Numbered from the stretch's first letter, positions 7,587 through 16,103 are shown. The stretch: 64,000 nucleotides of DNA from JAFLCM01 sp046154665 (GCA_046154665.1 JBJXFG010000023.1:7758-71757); one strand, 5' to 3'. Notes: generated by a model from the letters alone, not told the origin. Translations and numbers: made by a program.

Positions 7587-8744
7587 TCACACCGGCCCGG
7601 GCCACCCCTCGCGCGTGAACAAACCATCTTTGTGGAACACCTCGCCGTCCGCCGCGATCGTGCCGCCCGTGCCCCCCGCGCCGCGCGGGCGCAGATCGCA
7701 CACCATGTCCCAGTGCAGGCCGCTCTTGTTCGAACTCCCGCTCTCGGGGTAGCCCGCGCCCACCGCGGCGTGGAACGTCCCGCCGATCTTCTCGTCGAAC
7801 AGCGTGTTCTTGCTGAACTCCTTGATCGCGTAGTTCGTCCCGATGGCGATCTCGCCCAGCACCCTTGCGCCGGCGTCCTGGTCGAGCATTTTGATGAGGA
7901 AATCCTCGTTCTTTTTCGCCGAGGCCTCGACCACGCGCCCGCCCTTGAACTTGAGGCGGATGCCCTCAACTTCGCGGCCCTGGTAGACGCCTGGGAAGGT
8001 GTAGTGGACGACGCCGTCGACGCCTTTGGGTCCGGCGAAGACTTCGCCGTCGGGGAAGTTGCATTCGCCCGCACAGTTGAGCCACGTCGATCCGTCGACG
8101 CTGACGGTCAGGTCGGTCGCTTCGCTGGTTCCCTCCGGGGGCGGGGCCTGGAAGCGCACGGACTTCTTGGTGTTCAACCAGTCGGCGAGGCGCTGCTGGC
8201 GTTCCCTGATTTGACGCCACGCCGCGGCGGGGTCAGGCAGGTGGAGCAGCCCGGCGCGGAAGACGAAGTCGGCGTACTGATCGAGGCTCATCTCGGCGTC
8301 CTGGGCGCTCGCGTTGGTCGGGTACTGCGTGCCCACCCAGCGCAGGGCGCCCGACGCCGAGCGTTCCATGAAACGGCCCATCATCGGGGCCTGCGCGGCG
8401 GAGAACTTGGCGAGGCGGCCAGAATCCACCCGGCTCTTGCGCTTGGTGTTGGTCTCGGCCCAGAAGCTGATCCGCGCGTCGATCGTCTCGATCGTCTGCA
8501 TCAGGAGCGGGCTGAGGTACGCGATCTGCTCATCGCTCGCGACGGCGAAGAACGAGTCTTCGAGGTCTTCGCTCATCGGCATCCAGAAGGGGTTGCCGCC
8601 GGCGCGGAGCACGGCCTCGAACGTGGCCCGGATGGCGGGCATGGATTCGGGGCCGCCTCGTATGGCCACCAGGTCGCCCTTCTTCACCTTGACGGAGTAG
8701 TTCACCAGCACGTCGGCGAGCTTTTCGATTCGTGGGTCGCGCAT
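7587..8744 (-). CDS. M29-family aminopeptidase
   Basis: A 385-residue aminopeptidase of the thermophilic M29 family (AmpS/AmpT-like), cytoplasmic, metal-dependent, removing N-terminal residues from peptides. Family hallmarks are DPRIEKLADVLVNYSVKVKKGD at the start, metal-ligand Glu residues in GECNFPDGE and LGEIAIGTN, His in GGTFHAAVG, and a second His-Asp pair in SGLHWDMVCDL. The ATG at 8744 begins at the conserved N-terminus; the in-frame sequence further upstream is a REP-like repeat. The C-terminus ends normally at GEVFHKDGLFTREG. Confidence 0.9.
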   Translation of the reverse strand: MRDPRIEKLADVLVNYSVKVKKGDLVAIRGGPESMPAIRATFEAVLRAGGNPFWMPMSEDLEDSFFAVASDEQIAYLSPLLMQTIETIDARISFWAETNTKRKSRVDSGRLAKFSAAQAPMMGRFMERSASGALRWVGTQYPTNASAQDAEMSLDQYADFVFRAGLLHLPDPAAAWRQIRERQQRLADWLNTKKSVRFQAPPPEGTSEATDLTVSVDGSTWLNCAGECNFPDGEVFAGPKGVDGVVHYTFPGVYQGREVEGIRLKFKGGRVVEASAKKNEDFLIKMLDQDAGARVLGEIAIGTNYAIKEFSKNTLFDEKIGGTFHAAVGAGYPESGSSNKSGLHWDMVCDLRPRGAGGTGGTIAADGEVFHKDGLFTREGWPGPV

Positions 8745-8786
8745 GGCGGGAATGTACCACGCCTTCGTCGTGTCTCCGCTTGAATC

Positions 8787-8848
8787 GGCGGGGCGGGCTT
8801 CCTGCCTGCCACCATGAGTTTGAGGCAGGCTGGAAGCCTGCCCCACCG
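8787..8848. repeat. REP-like inverted doublet, family 1
   Basis: Two diverged copies of a palindromic element with the core GGGGCAGGCTTCCAGCCTGCC lie head to head (8787-8810 and 8824-8848), separated by 13 bases. The same element recurs at 15217-15240 and 38906-38968. This doublet lies between the divergently transcribed aminopeptidase and phosphohexomutase genes. Confidence 0.75.
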
Positions 8849-8924
8849 CACGCAAAACCGCTATCCTGTACCCCCCACTTTCTCACGGCCCCGCAAAACG
8901 ATCCCCAACCGGAACCCCCACCCC

Positions 8925-10343
8925 ATGCTCGGCAAAGTCTTCAAAGCCTACGACATCCGCGCCACCTACCCCGACCCCCTGAACGAGGCCATGGCCTGGC
9001 AAATCGGTTACGGCTGCGGCACGTTCCTGCTCGGTGACGCCTCCGCCGCGGGCGAGACAACGCCCATGATGAAGCAGGTTGTCGTCGGGCACGACATGCG
9101 GACGCACTCGCCCAAGCTGCGCGACGCGCTGTGCAAGGGCATCACCGACGCCAACGCGCACGTCATCGATGTCGGGATGGTGGATACGCCGTTCGTGTAC
9201 TTCGCCATCAACCACCTTGACTGCGCCGGGGGCGTGCAGGTGACGGCGAGCCATAATCCGCCGCAGTACAACGGGATGAAGGTCTCGAAGCGCAAGGCCA
9301 AGCCCGTCGGCGAGACCACGGGCCTGAGCGAGGTCCGCAAGCACGCCGCGATGGTCGAGCAGAACGTCAAGGGCAAGGGTGCCGGCCGCGTCGAGAAGCG
9401 CGACCTGTGGGAAGCCTACCGCCAGCACGTTCTCTCGTTCTGCAAGACGCAGGGCAAGAAGATCAAGGTCGTCATCGACGCCAGCAACGGCATGGCGGGC
9501 ACGATGGTGCCGAAAGTGTTCGGCAAGAACGGCGAAAACGTTAGAGGCCTGAGCATCATCGAGTTGTACTTCGATAACTCGAAGGGCACGTTCGTCCACG
9601 AGCCCAACCCGCTCGTCGCCGCCAACCTGCGTGACCTGCAGGCCCGCGTGGTCGCCGAATCGGCCGACTTCGGCGTGTGCTTCGACGGCGACGCCGACCG
9701 CCTCATGGTCGTCGATGAGCTGGGCCAGATCGTCGGATGCGACCATCTCACCGCGTGGCTCGCGGCGTGGTTCCTTAAGACAAACAAGGGCAGCGCCATC
9801 GTCTATGACCTGCGCTCCAGCAAAGCCGTGGAGGAAGACGTGCTCAAGGCCGGCGGCAAGCCCGTCCGCTCGCGCGTCGGCCATGTGTTCATGAAGGCCA
9901 ACCTCGCCGACCAGCGGGCCGTGTTCGGCGGCGAACTCTCGGGGCACTTCTACTTCCAGGGCAACTTCAACGCCGACTCCGGCGCCATCGCGCTCAGCGT
10001 GCTCCTCACCGCGTGGGTCGAATGCGGCGGCAAGCCGATGTCCAAGCTCATCGCGCCCATCTGCCGTTACAAGCAGTCCGGCGAGATCAACTTCGAGGTC
10101 GAGGACAAAGACGGCGCGCTCGCACGGCTGAAGGCCGACTTCGGCACGGCACCCGGCGCGAAGGTCGACGAACTCGACGGCGTCACCATCGACTGCTTCG
10201 CCAAGGACGGCTGGTGGTGCAACGTACGCAAGAGCAACACCGAGCCGCTGCTGCGGCTGAACCTCGAAGCCCGCGACGACAAGACCCTCCAGCGGATGCT
10301 GCACAAGATCGCGCCGATGCTCGGCAAGCAGGTGGATCATTGA
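8925..10343 (+). CDS. Phosphomannomutase/phosphoglucomutase
   Basis: A 472-residue alpha-D-phosphohexomutase that interconverts hexose 1- and 6-phosphates, feeding GDP-mannose or UDP-glucose synthesis. The four signature loops are present: phosphoserine loop TASHNP (residues 107-112, catalytic Ser 109), Mg loop DGDADR (254-259), sugar-binding GELSGH, and phosphate-binding KSNTEPLLRLN. The opening FKAYDIR is typical of the PMM/PGM branch. The ATG at 8925 is chosen because it begins the conserved N-terminus. The substrate preference cannot be told from sequence alone. The next gene, an NAD-dependent epimerase-like protein, fits a nucleotide-sugar context. Confidence 0.92.
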   Translation: MLGKVFKAYDIRATYPDPLNEAMAWQIGYGCGTFLLGDASAAGETTPMMKQVVVGHDMRTHSPKLRDALCKGITDANAHVIDVGMVDTPFVYFAINHLDCAGGVQVTASHNPPQYNGMKVSKRKAKPVGETTGLSEVRKHAAMVEQNVKGKGAGRVEKRDLWEAYRQHVLSFCKTQGKKIKVVIDASNGMAGTMVPKVFGKNGENVRGLSIIELYFDNSKGTFVHEPNPLVAANLRDLQARVVAESADFGVCFDGDADRLMVVDELGQIVGCDHLTAWLAAWFLKTNKGSAIVYDLRSSKAVEEDVLKAGGKPVRSRVGHVFMKANLADQRAVFGGELSGHFYFQGNFNADSGAIALSVLLTAWVECGGKPMSKLIAPICRYKQSGEINFEVEDKDGALARLKADFGTAPGAKVDELDGVTIDCFAKDGWWCNVRKSNTEPLLRLNLEARDDKTLQRMLHKIAPMLGKQVDH

Positions 10344-10350
10344 TGGGGAA

Positions 10351-10381
10351 GGCATCGAGGCATGAGGCATCGAGGCACCAA
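10351..10381. repeat. Octad repeat array GGCATCGA
   Basis: Units GGCATCGA, GGCATGA, GGCATCGA and GGCACCAA fill almost all of the 40-base gap between the phosphohexomutase stop and the epimerase ATG at 10384. The same unit in opposite orientation recurs at 16936-16967. Confidence 0.7.
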
Positions 10382-10383
10382 GG

Positions 10384-11334
10384 ATGAAGGCCCTTTCGAT
10401 CATCATCACCGGCTGCAACGGACGCCTCGGGCGGTCGGTGGGTGAGCTCGCGTGCGCGCGGGGGTGGACGGCCGTCGGGCTGGATGCGGCGCCGGCTTTC
10501 GGGCGTCCGCACGCGGTGGTGGTGGATGATCTGCGTCACCCCCCCGCCATTCACCGGGCTTTCGAGCGCCTCGGGAAGGTGCCCGACGCAGTGGTCCATT
10601 TGGCCAATCACACGAACTCGCTCGCCGCACCGGCGGAGGTCGTTCTGCGCGAAAACGTGGCGATGAACACCGCGGTGTTCATGGCGGCGGCGCAGGCGGG
10701 AGTGAAACGGATCGTGTTCTCGTCGTCGGTGCAGGCGTTCATCGCGAACTTTGAGAACGACGGGTCGATGGGCGTGCGCGTGCCGCAGCGGCTGCCGTTC
10801 GATGAGACGCTCGAGCCGATGCCGAGCAACGCGTACGGGGTGAGCAAGCTGGTGACCGAGCGGATGCTCGACGCCTTGTGCAACCACGGCGCGTTCCGGC
10901 TGCCTGGTCGCGCGGCGGGCGGGGAGTTGAGCGCCGTGAGCCTGCGCCTGCCGTACATCTTGAACCAGCAGATGTTCGAGGGCGCGGCGAAGAACACCGG
11001 GAATGTCGAGTACCGCTGGGGCGGGCCCGAGGCGTTCGCGTACATCCACGTGGACGACGCGGCGGAGGCGGTTCTTGCCGCGTGCGCATCGGACCTCGTG
11101 GAGCGCCACGAGGTGGTCTGGGTGTCGGCGCTCGATCCCCGCGTGCCGATGACGGTGGCGGAACTGGTCGAGCGGCACTATGCGGGCGTTGCGGGCGCGG
11201 AGTCGGCGCGGGCCGCTCGGCGGCTGGTCGATTGCGCGAAGGCGGCGCGGATGCTGGGATGGACGCCCAAACGCCACGTCAGCGCCGAGCGCCAACGGCT
11301 CGGGCTATCGCCCGTCGGCGAACTCATCGACTGA
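10384..11334 (+). CDS. NAD-dependent epimerase/dehydratase (extended SDR)
   Basis: A 316-residue extended short-chain dehydrogenase. The Rossmann motif TGCNGRLG gives GxxGxxG at residues 10-16; an active-site Ser lies in FSSSVQ (113-115), and the catalytic Tyr151/Lys155 pair lies in YGVSK. These enzymes act on nucleotide sugars or related substrates. The downstream part (LRLPYILN, AYIHVDDAAEAV) is typical of UDP-sugar epimerases. Its ATG lies just after a repeat array that leaves only a weak AAGG before the start. Co-orientation with the phosphohexomutase 40 bases upstream suggests a shared transcript and a role in surface sugar synthesis. The exact substrate is unknown. Confidence 0.85.
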   Translation: MKALSIIITGCNGRLGRSVGELACARGWTAVGLDAAPAFGRPHAVVVDDLRHPPAIHRAFERLGKVPDAVVHLANHTNSLAAPAEVVLRENVAMNTAVFMAAAQAGVKRIVFSSSVQAFIANFENDGSMGVRVPQRLPFDETLEPMPSNAYGVSKLVTERMLDALCNHGAFRLPGRAAGGELSAVSLRLPYILNQQMFEGAAKNTGNVEYRWGGPEAFAYIHVDDAAEAVLAACASDLVERHEVVWVSALDPRVPMTVAELVERHYAGVAGAESARAARRLVDCAKAARMLGWTPKRHVSAERQRLGLSPVGELID

Positions 11335-12961
11335 CCGGCTCGAGGCCGAACACGCCCGAAGCCGAAAGCGGTCCCGGCGGCGGGGGCGGGGGCAGGCACA
11401 GCCCGCCGAAGCGGCCCAGGAAGCGGGTGAGGTCGCGTGTGTCCACCACCCCGTCGCCGTTCAGGTCCGCGCCCGAGCAATCGGAGAATGTGGGCTGGCC
11501 GAAGCGACCGAGGAAGCGGGTGAGGTCGGCGGTATCGATCCTGTTGTCGTCGTTGAGGTCGCCGGGGCAGGCCAGGCTGGTTGAGAGCGTGGCGGTGTAA
11601 GTGTTGGCCCCGGCACAGGAAGCGTTGTTGCCGTCGAGTTCGATGCCAACCATATAGGTTCCCGGCGCCACATGGAACGACACGCAGCCGTTCTGACACG
11701 AGCCCATCGACTCGAAGTCGTAGATGATGGGCGTCGGGCCCGTATCGCAGAATGGGAACGACACCAGTGCGATGCTCACGGGCTGCGGCGAGGCGGCGCA
11801 CCAGGTGATGAACCGGTTGTTGGGGACGTTGACGGAGTACAAGTCGATATCGCGCGACAGGCCGGCACCGGCGGGGCTCAGGGTGCCGCACACCGTCGCG
11901 CCGCCGCAGGAGAGGGGCTGGCCGTTGGTGCAGATGCCGTTGGCGCTGAAGCCGCAGATCTCGTTCTCGACCACCGCGCCGGGCGGGCAGGTGGCGCAGT
12001 CGGGGTTGCACTCGAGCAGGACGGTGTACTTGTCGATATCGGCGGGGTTCTTGGCGGCGATCTGCACCCAGAACTCGCGGCCGACCGTGATGCCGGTGAA
12101 ATCCAGCCCGGACAACCCACTGGGGCCGGCGTCGTCGTTGCAGGCAAAGAGCGTGAGGTCGCCGCAGCCGGTGCCGATGCGCGCGTTCATCAAAGTGTTG
12201 TCGGTCCCCGCGCCGTTTGTCGCCAGAAGGCGGAGGCGCATGTTCGGATGCCCGGCGGTGAACTTCACCCACGCCGAGTTGAAGCCCTGCGTCACCGGCC
12301 CCCCCCCAAGAGCGCACGGAAAAATGGGGTCGTTGGGGTTGGTGGTGCAGATGCCCAGGTTGACCTCAACCGCCGAGTTGCACGACAGGGGGAGGGCGCC
12401 GGCACACTCGTCGTACGCCGGGCGGCAGTCGAGATTCAGCGAGTAGGTGCCGACATCGGTGCTGTTGAAGCCGGCGAGTTGGACGTAGTAGGTGTCCCCG
12501 ATGGTGAGCCCGCTGAGGTTGATCAGCGACATGTTGCCATCGCCCGAGTCGTCGTCGCAGGCGATCTGGGTGACCACGCCGCAATCGAGGCCCGAGTAGA
12601 CCGCGAGCAGGGTGTCGTCGGCGAGGCCGCCGCTGACGATCCCGGTGGTGAGCGTGGCAGTGGGGTTCTGGGCGATGAAGGAGAACCAGCCGGTGTTCAC
12701 GCCCCGGCCCGGCCCGCCGACGCGGCAGGTGAACGAGGGGTCGGACGCGTTGCTCGTGAACAGCGCGAGGTTGGCCTGCACGGTGGAGTTGCAGTTCAGG
12801 AAGATCGAGTCGCAGCGCTCGTCGCCGGGATCGGGGAAGACGCCGCGGTCGGACGCGGCGGTTTCCACGGTGTCTTGGGCCACGAGCGTCTGGGCGCGGG
12901 CGGGGCTGGCGAGGACGGCAGCGAACAGGCACAGACCGAGTGCTGACTTGAAGATGGGCAT
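11324..12961 (-). CDS. Secreted GC-type dockerin-domain protein
   Basis: A 545-residue exported protein. The signal peptide is MPIFKSALGLCLFAAVLASP up to ARAQ. Two tandem domains of about 130 residues follow, each with conserved cysteines and the pattern ..SxFxxCNSxVxxNL ... WVKF/WFSF ... ACDDDSG ... YYVQLAGF, a PPC-like beta fold. A third, less similar Cys-rich domain comes next. The end carries two calcium-binding repeats (GDLNDDNRIDTADLTRFL and ADLNGDGVVDTRDLTRFL), a dockerin-like module of the GC type found in Phycisphaerae, then a Pro-rich tail. GGAG and AAAGAG upstream support the ATG at 12961. The last 11 bases overlap the epimerase gene on the other strand, so the two converge. Role: probably cell-surface or extracellular; ligand unknown. 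Confidence 0.8.
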   Translation of the reverse strand: MPIFKSALGLCLFAAVLASPARAQTLVAQDTVETAASDRGVFPDPGDERCDSIFLNCNSTVQANLALFTSNASDPSFTCRVGGPGRGVNTGWFSFIAQNPTATLTTGIVSGGLADDTLLAVYSGLDCGVVTQIACDDDSGDGNMSLINLSGLTIGDTYYVQLAGFNSTDVGTYSLNLDCRPAYDECAGALPLSCNSAVEVNLGICTTNPNDPIFPCALGGGPVTQGFNSAWVKFTAGHPNMRLRLLATNGAGTDNTLMNARIGTGCGDLTLFACNDDAGPSGLSGLDFTGITVGREFWVQIAAKNPADIDKYTVLLECNPDCATCPPGAVVENEICGFSANGICTNGQPLSCGGATVCGTLSPAGAGLSRDIDLYSVNVPNNRFITWCAASPQPVSIALVSFPFCDTGPTPIIYDFESMGSCQNGCVSFHVAPGTYMVGIELDGNNASCAGANTYTATLSTSLACPGDLNDDNRIDTADLTRFLGRFGQPTFSDCSGADLNGDGVVDTRDLTRFLGRFGGLCLPPPPPPGPLSASGVFGLEPVSR

Positions 12962-13146
12962 GGCTCTTTCTCCGCCGCGACGGCCCCGGACTGTCGGCAC
13001 GCCGTGCCGAAACTCACCGCCGGGTGCGTTCGCGGTGCGACAGTATGGCACGGGAGGGCCTCGGGGTGAACGAAAAAACCATGAGTTCGTGCAAAAAATG
13101 ACGGTCGGCGGGGTAGAGATGTCCTGTCCCTCTTGCAGCACGAGCA

Positions 13147-13180
13147 AGAGAAAAGCCGACCGCCAGCGATGGCGGTCGGC
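13147..13180 (-). terminator. Rho-independent terminator of the rplI operon
   Basis: On the minus strand a 10-bp perfect stem (13155-13164 with 13171-13180; arm GCCGACCGCC) closes a 6-base loop and is followed by TTTTCTC. It lies about 160 bases downstream of the rplI stop and is the natural end of the ribosomal/housekeeping operon. Confidence 0.85.
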
Positions 13181-13208
13181 GTGGTCGGCATGGTTGAGGC
13201 GGAAGTGC

Positions 13209-13232
13209 CACTGACCCGTCTGCGGGTCAGTG
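13209..13232. repeat. Hairpin downstream of rplI
   Basis: A perfect 10-bp inverted repeat (CACTGACCCG) with a 4-base loop. It has no T-run on either strand. The arm shares CACTGACC with the next hairpin at 13282-13301, so the two may be related copies. Confidence 0.6.
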
Positions 13233-13281
13233 CCGATAGAGCCGGACGCCGCCTGTGTGCTTGCTTCCCGATTCGAGGCAC

Positions 13282-13301
13282 TGACCGGAAGACCGGTCAG
13301 C
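13282..13301. repeat. Second hairpin downstream of rplI
   Basis: An 8-bp perfect stem (CTGACCGG) with loop AAGA, lying 38 bases after the rplI stop. It could stabilise the 3' end of the message or be a copy of the neighbouring hairpin. Confidence 0.55.
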
Positions 13302-13338
13302 GGCACAGGTCCATCGATCACGCGACCGAGCGGCTTGT

Positions 13339-13965
13339 TCAGCCGTCGGACCGGGCCTTGCGGGGCTTGCGGGACCTCTCGCCGTCGGTCGCGTTCGAGG
13401 CTTCGGCGGGGACGGCACCGGCGGAGCCAGCCTTCTCGGCGGCCTTGCGGGCTTCCCACGCGGCCTGCTTGGCGGCGTCTTCCTGGGCGCGGAGTTCACG
13501 CTCCAGAATGCGGTCGGCCTTGACGTTCAGCTTGACACCCGCCTCGAGGTCCTGGGCGAGCTTGATCGTGAGCTCGTAGTGGTCGACGCGCTTGATGGCG
13601 GCGGGCAGTCGCACGTCGCGGGCCTTGACGCCGAAGCCGGCCTTGACCCGCGCCTCGGCGACGTCCTGCTGGGTGACCGAGCCGTAGAGCATGCCCAGGT
13701 CGTTGCACGAGCGGACCAGTTCGATCTCGACGCCCTCGAGCCGTTCGATGAGCTTCTCGCGCTCCTGGCGCTGCAAGGACACGGCGGCCTCGGCCTCGGC
13801 GCGGCGCTGCGACAGGGCACTGATCTTGTCGTCCGAGGGCTCGGTCACCAGGCCGCGGGGCAGCAGATAGTTGCGGGCGTAGCCCGAGCGAACGGTGACG
13901 ACGTCGCCGACGATGCCCAGCGAGTCGACGTTGTCGGTGAGAAGCAGTGTGACGGTCTTTGACAT
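13339..13965 (-). CDS. rplI: 50S ribosomal protein L9
   Basis: L9 of the large ribosomal subunit, 208 residues against about 150 in most bacteria. The N-terminal RNA-binding domain has the signature GDVVTVRSGYARNYLLPRGL, followed by the long connecting helix and the C-terminal domain (GMLYGSVTQQDVAE). The extra 55-60 residues are a Lys/Arg/Ala-rich C-terminal tail. AAAGGA about 9 bases upstream supports the ATG at 13965. It is the last gene of the rpsF-ssb-rplI group and is followed by a strong terminator. Confidence 0.95.
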   Translation of the reverse strand: MSKTVTLLLTDNVDSLGIVGDVVTVRSGYARNYLLPRGLVTEPSDDKISALSQRRAEAEAAVSLQRQEREKLIERLEGVEIELVRSCNDLGMLYGSVTQQDVAEARVKAGFGVKARDVRLPAAIKRVDHYELTIKLAQDLEAGVKLNVKADRILERELRAQEDAAKQAAWEARKAAEKAGSAGAVPAEASNATDGERSRKPRKARSDG

Positions 13966-14068
13966 GAAACGCTGTCCTTTCCCTTCCGGGGATTCGGAAG
14001 GCGGTGAAAGTTGAGGAGCCGGTGGTTCCCGAACATCGGGAGGCGGCCCCAGCGGGGGGAAGACGCTT

Positions 14069-14154
14069 TGCGCTCTGCGCGGTGCGCTTGGCGCAAGAAA
14101 GACGGGGCTCGGAATCGACTGGTTTGGCGCACCGCGCATGGCGCACGGCGTACC
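14069..14154. repeat. Inverted heptad arrays in the ssb-rplI gap
   Basis: Four heptads of type TGCGCNN occupy 14069-14096 and four of the complementary type GCGCANN occupy 14127-14154. The two arrays could pair in RNA. They fill much of the 196-base space where rpsR would normally stand. Confidence 0.65.
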
Positions 14155-14161
14155 ACGCCAC

Positions 14162-14644
14162 TCAGAACGGAATATCCTCTTCGCCGATGGGTTCGTGGGC
14201 GGGGCCCGGGGCACCGGCGGGGCCGGACTGAGCGGGGGCGCGGTTGCCGCCATAGGAACGGGTCTGCACGTTGCCGCCACCGCCGCCAGCGGGCCCGCCT
14301 TCGCCGGGCTTGCTGTCGATGAACTGGAACGTCTCGACCACCACTTTCAACTTGCTGCGGTTCTGGCCGGACTCCTTGTCCTGCCACTGGTCGAGCCGGA
14401 GGCGCCCTTCGAGATAGACCGGGCGGCCCTTCTTGAGGTACTGCGCCAGCACCTCGGCGGTGCGGCCCCAGGCTTCGCAATCGACGAAGGTGACCTCTTC
14501 CTTGGTCTCACCCTCAGGGGTGCGCCACTTGCGGTTCACCGCCAGGCCGATCTGCGCGATCGCCGTGTTGGTGTTGGGCGTGTGACGCACCTCGATGTCG
14601 CGCGTCAGGTTGCCCATCAGCATGACCTTGTTGAGATTCGGCAT
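14162..14644 (-). CDS. ssb: Single-stranded DNA-binding protein
   Basis: A 160-residue SSB. The OB fold covers residues 1-110 (LNKVMLMGNLTRDIEVRHT, FVDCEAWGRTAEVLAQYLKKG, YLEGRLRLDQWQD). A Gly/Ala-rich linker and the acidic tip EEDIPF, which recruits partner proteins, complete it. It protects single-stranded DNA in replication and repair. It lies between rpsF and rplI in the usual order. Confidence 0.96.
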   Translation of the reverse strand: MPNLNKVMLMGNLTRDIEVRHTPNTNTAIAQIGLAVNRKWRTPEGETKEEVTFVDCEAWGRTAEVLAQYLKKGRPVYLEGRLRLDQWQDKESGQNRSKLKVVVETFQFIDSKPGEGGPAGGGGGNVQTRSYGGNRAPAQSGPAGAPGPAHEPIGEEDIPF

Positions 14645-14720
14645 GGCGTGGTCCTCGGGTGGGGAGGCGAGAAGAGGAACGGTGTTCGAGGGAAATCAAT
14701 CCATGGTCGTGGCGTGGCCC

Positions 14721-14743
14721 CTAGCTTACGCTCGGGGCTCGGA
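14721..14743. repeat. REP-like half element, family 2
   Basis: A single copy of the element with core ACGCTCGGGGCTCGG lies between rpsF and ssb. Full inverted doublets of this family occur at 35871-35956, 37186-37267, 52423-52508 and 61474-61561. Confidence 0.6.
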
Positions 14744-14759
14744 TGATCGCAGTAAGCGA

Positions 14760-15158
14760 TTACGCGCTCACCGGCTCGGCGTTGCCGCGGAGCTGCGCCT
14801 CGGTCGCCAGGTCCTGGCGCCCGTCGCTGGCCTGCATCTCTTCCACGGTCATGTGGTCGACGCGGGTGATGAGCACGCGGAGGATCTTTTCCGAGAGGTT
14901 GCAGTCGCGCTCGAAGCCGGCGAGGTTGGCCGGGTCGGCCGCGAAGTAGGCGAGGATGTAGGTGCCGCGCTTGTTCTTGTCGATCTCGTACGCCAGGCGG
15001 CGCTCGTCCCAGCGCTTCATGGCGATCACCTCGACGTGGGCGCGCTTGAACAGATCCTCGATGTGCTTCACCGTCTCGCCCAGCTGCGCCGACTGGGCGC
15101 CGCTCAGGAGGAACATCACTTCGTAGTTGTACCGACGGCCTTTGCTGGTGCTGCTCAT
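14760..15158 (-). CDS. rpsF: 30S ribosomal protein S6
   Basis: S6 of the small subunit, 132 residues. It has the ferredoxin-like fold with YNYEVMFLLSG at the start, WDERRLAYEIDKNKRGTYIL in the middle and LSEKILRVLITRVD near the end. S6 binds with S18 to the platform of the 30S subunit. The short N-terminal extension MSSTSKGRR is Lys/Arg-rich. It is the first gene of rpsF-ssb-rplI; the leader just upstream contains a 7-bp GC hairpin (15180-15205). Confidence 0.95.
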   Translation of the reverse strand: MSSTSKGRRYNYEVMFLLSGAQSAQLGETVKHIEDLFKRAHVEVIAMKRWDERRLAYEIDKNKRGTYILAYFAADPANLAGFERDCNLSEKILRVLITRVDHMTVEEMQASDGRQDLATEAQLRGNAEPVSA

Positions 15159-15179
15159 GGTCGCTCTTTTCTCTGGAGC

Positions 15180-15205
15180 CGCCCCGACCGGTTCTTCGCG
15201 GGGCG
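15180..15205 (-). promoter_or_regulatory. Hairpin in the rpsF leader
   Basis: On the minus strand, CGCCCCG and CGGGGCG pair around a 12-base loop containing ACCGG, about 22 bases before the rpsF start. S6:S18 complexes autoregulate rpsF in many bacteria through a leader stem with a conserved CCG; this hairpin may be a version of that site, but I cannot confirm the motif. Confidence 0.25.
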
Positions 15206-15216
15206 GGCGGCCTCTG

Positions 15217-15240
15217 GGTGGGGCAGGCTTCCAGCCTGCC
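15217..15240. repeat. REP-like element, family 1 (single copy)
   Basis: One full copy of the palindrome with core GGGGCAGGCTTCCAGCCTGCC, in the gap between pth and rpsF. See 8787-8848 and 38906-38968 for the paired copies. Confidence 0.75.
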
Positions 15241-15305
15241 GTCCTTCAAAGCCGCATGGACTCGGTTGAACCGCCGGGAACTCCCCGGCGGCGGTTGTTC
15301 GATCT

Positions 15306-16046
15306 TCAGTTCTTCGTGACGGGCGACTGACCCGACACGCGGTTCTCGTTCTTCTTGCTGCTCTCGTTCGCTTCATCCGGCCCGGCCTCTTCGTCCGGGG
15401 CCTTTCTCGGCGGCTTGGGCTTCGGCGGCGGGGCGTTGGCGGCGTTCATGGCCGCGTCCAACCCGCGCTTCAGCCACGTCTCACAGGCGTCGGCGGCCTT
15501 GTCGAGCGAAGGGGCGACAGCACCCCACTGCTCTTCGGTGAAACGCCCGAGCACATAGTCGGCCTGGCGGATGATCCCACCCGGGGGGGGTGGGTCGACG
15601 CCGATGCGCAGACGCGGGTACGCCGTGGAGCCGACGCAGCGCTCGATATCGCTCAAACCGTTGTGCCCGCCCGCGCCGCCGTCGGGGCGGAGACGGATGG
15701 ACCCGCAGGGGATTGCGATGTCGTCAACGACGACCATCACGTCCGACTTGATACTGAGCTTGTAGAAGCGGACCGCCTCGGCCACCGACTGGCCCGAACG
15801 GTTCATGTAGTTCATCGGCTTCATGAGCAGGCAGCGGTCGGACCCGCCTCCGCCCGTCGCGCCCGGCTCCCCCGTGTGGATCACGAAAGGAAGCCGGGCC
15901 TCGACCACCATAGCGCCGAACTTCGAGCGCGCCACCTCCACGGCGGCGTGACGGGCGATGAGCCTGTCCACCACCATGAAGCCGGCGTTGTGCCGGGTGC
16001 GCTCGTATTGAGCGCCGGGGTTGCCGAGTCCGACGATGAGTTTCAT
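15306..16046 (-). CDS. pth: Peptidyl-tRNA hydrolase
   Basis: A 246-residue Pth that frees tRNA from stalled peptidyl-tRNA. The start MKLIVGLGNPGAQYERTRHN carries the catalytic His19; KPMNYMNRSG, VVVDDIAIPCG and GGAGGHNGLSDIE complete the active site. It is about 50 residues longer than usual because of a Pro/Lys/Glu-rich C-terminal tail, a trend shared with L9 and L25 in this operon. The ATG at 16046 matches the family's N-terminus. Confidence 0.95.
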   Translation of the reverse strand: MKLIVGLGNPGAQYERTRHNAGFMVVDRLIARHAAVEVARSKFGAMVVEARLPFVIHTGEPGATGGGGSDRCLLMKPMNYMNRSGQSVAEAVRFYKLSIKSDVMVVVDDIAIPCGSIRLRPDGGAGGHNGLSDIERCVGSTAYPRLRIGVDPPPPGGIIRQADYVLGRFTEEQWGAVAPSLDKAADACETWLKRGLDAAMNAANAPPPKPKPPRKAPDEEAGPDEANESSKKNENRVSGQSPVTKN

Positions 16047-16080
16047 GAAGTCTTTGATGCTCCGTTGATAATGGCGAAGC

Positions 16081-16103
16081 GGCACCCGCCTCTGGCGGGT
16101 GCC
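16081..16103. repeat. Perfect hairpin between rplY and pth
   Basis: GGCACCCGCC and its complement form a 10-bp stem with a 3-base loop (TCT). No T-run follows on either strand, so it is more likely an RNA processing or stability element, or a REP-like repeat, than a terminator inside the operon. Confidence 0.6.

Larger units (their letters stand above)
12962..13338. other. Intergenic region with three hairpins
   Basis: A 377-base gap between rplI and the dockerin gene, both on the minus strand. It holds the rplI terminator (13147-13180), two further hairpins (13209-13232 and 13282-13301) and, nearer 12962, the presumed promoter of the dockerin gene. No coding frame looks real. Confidence 0.6.
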
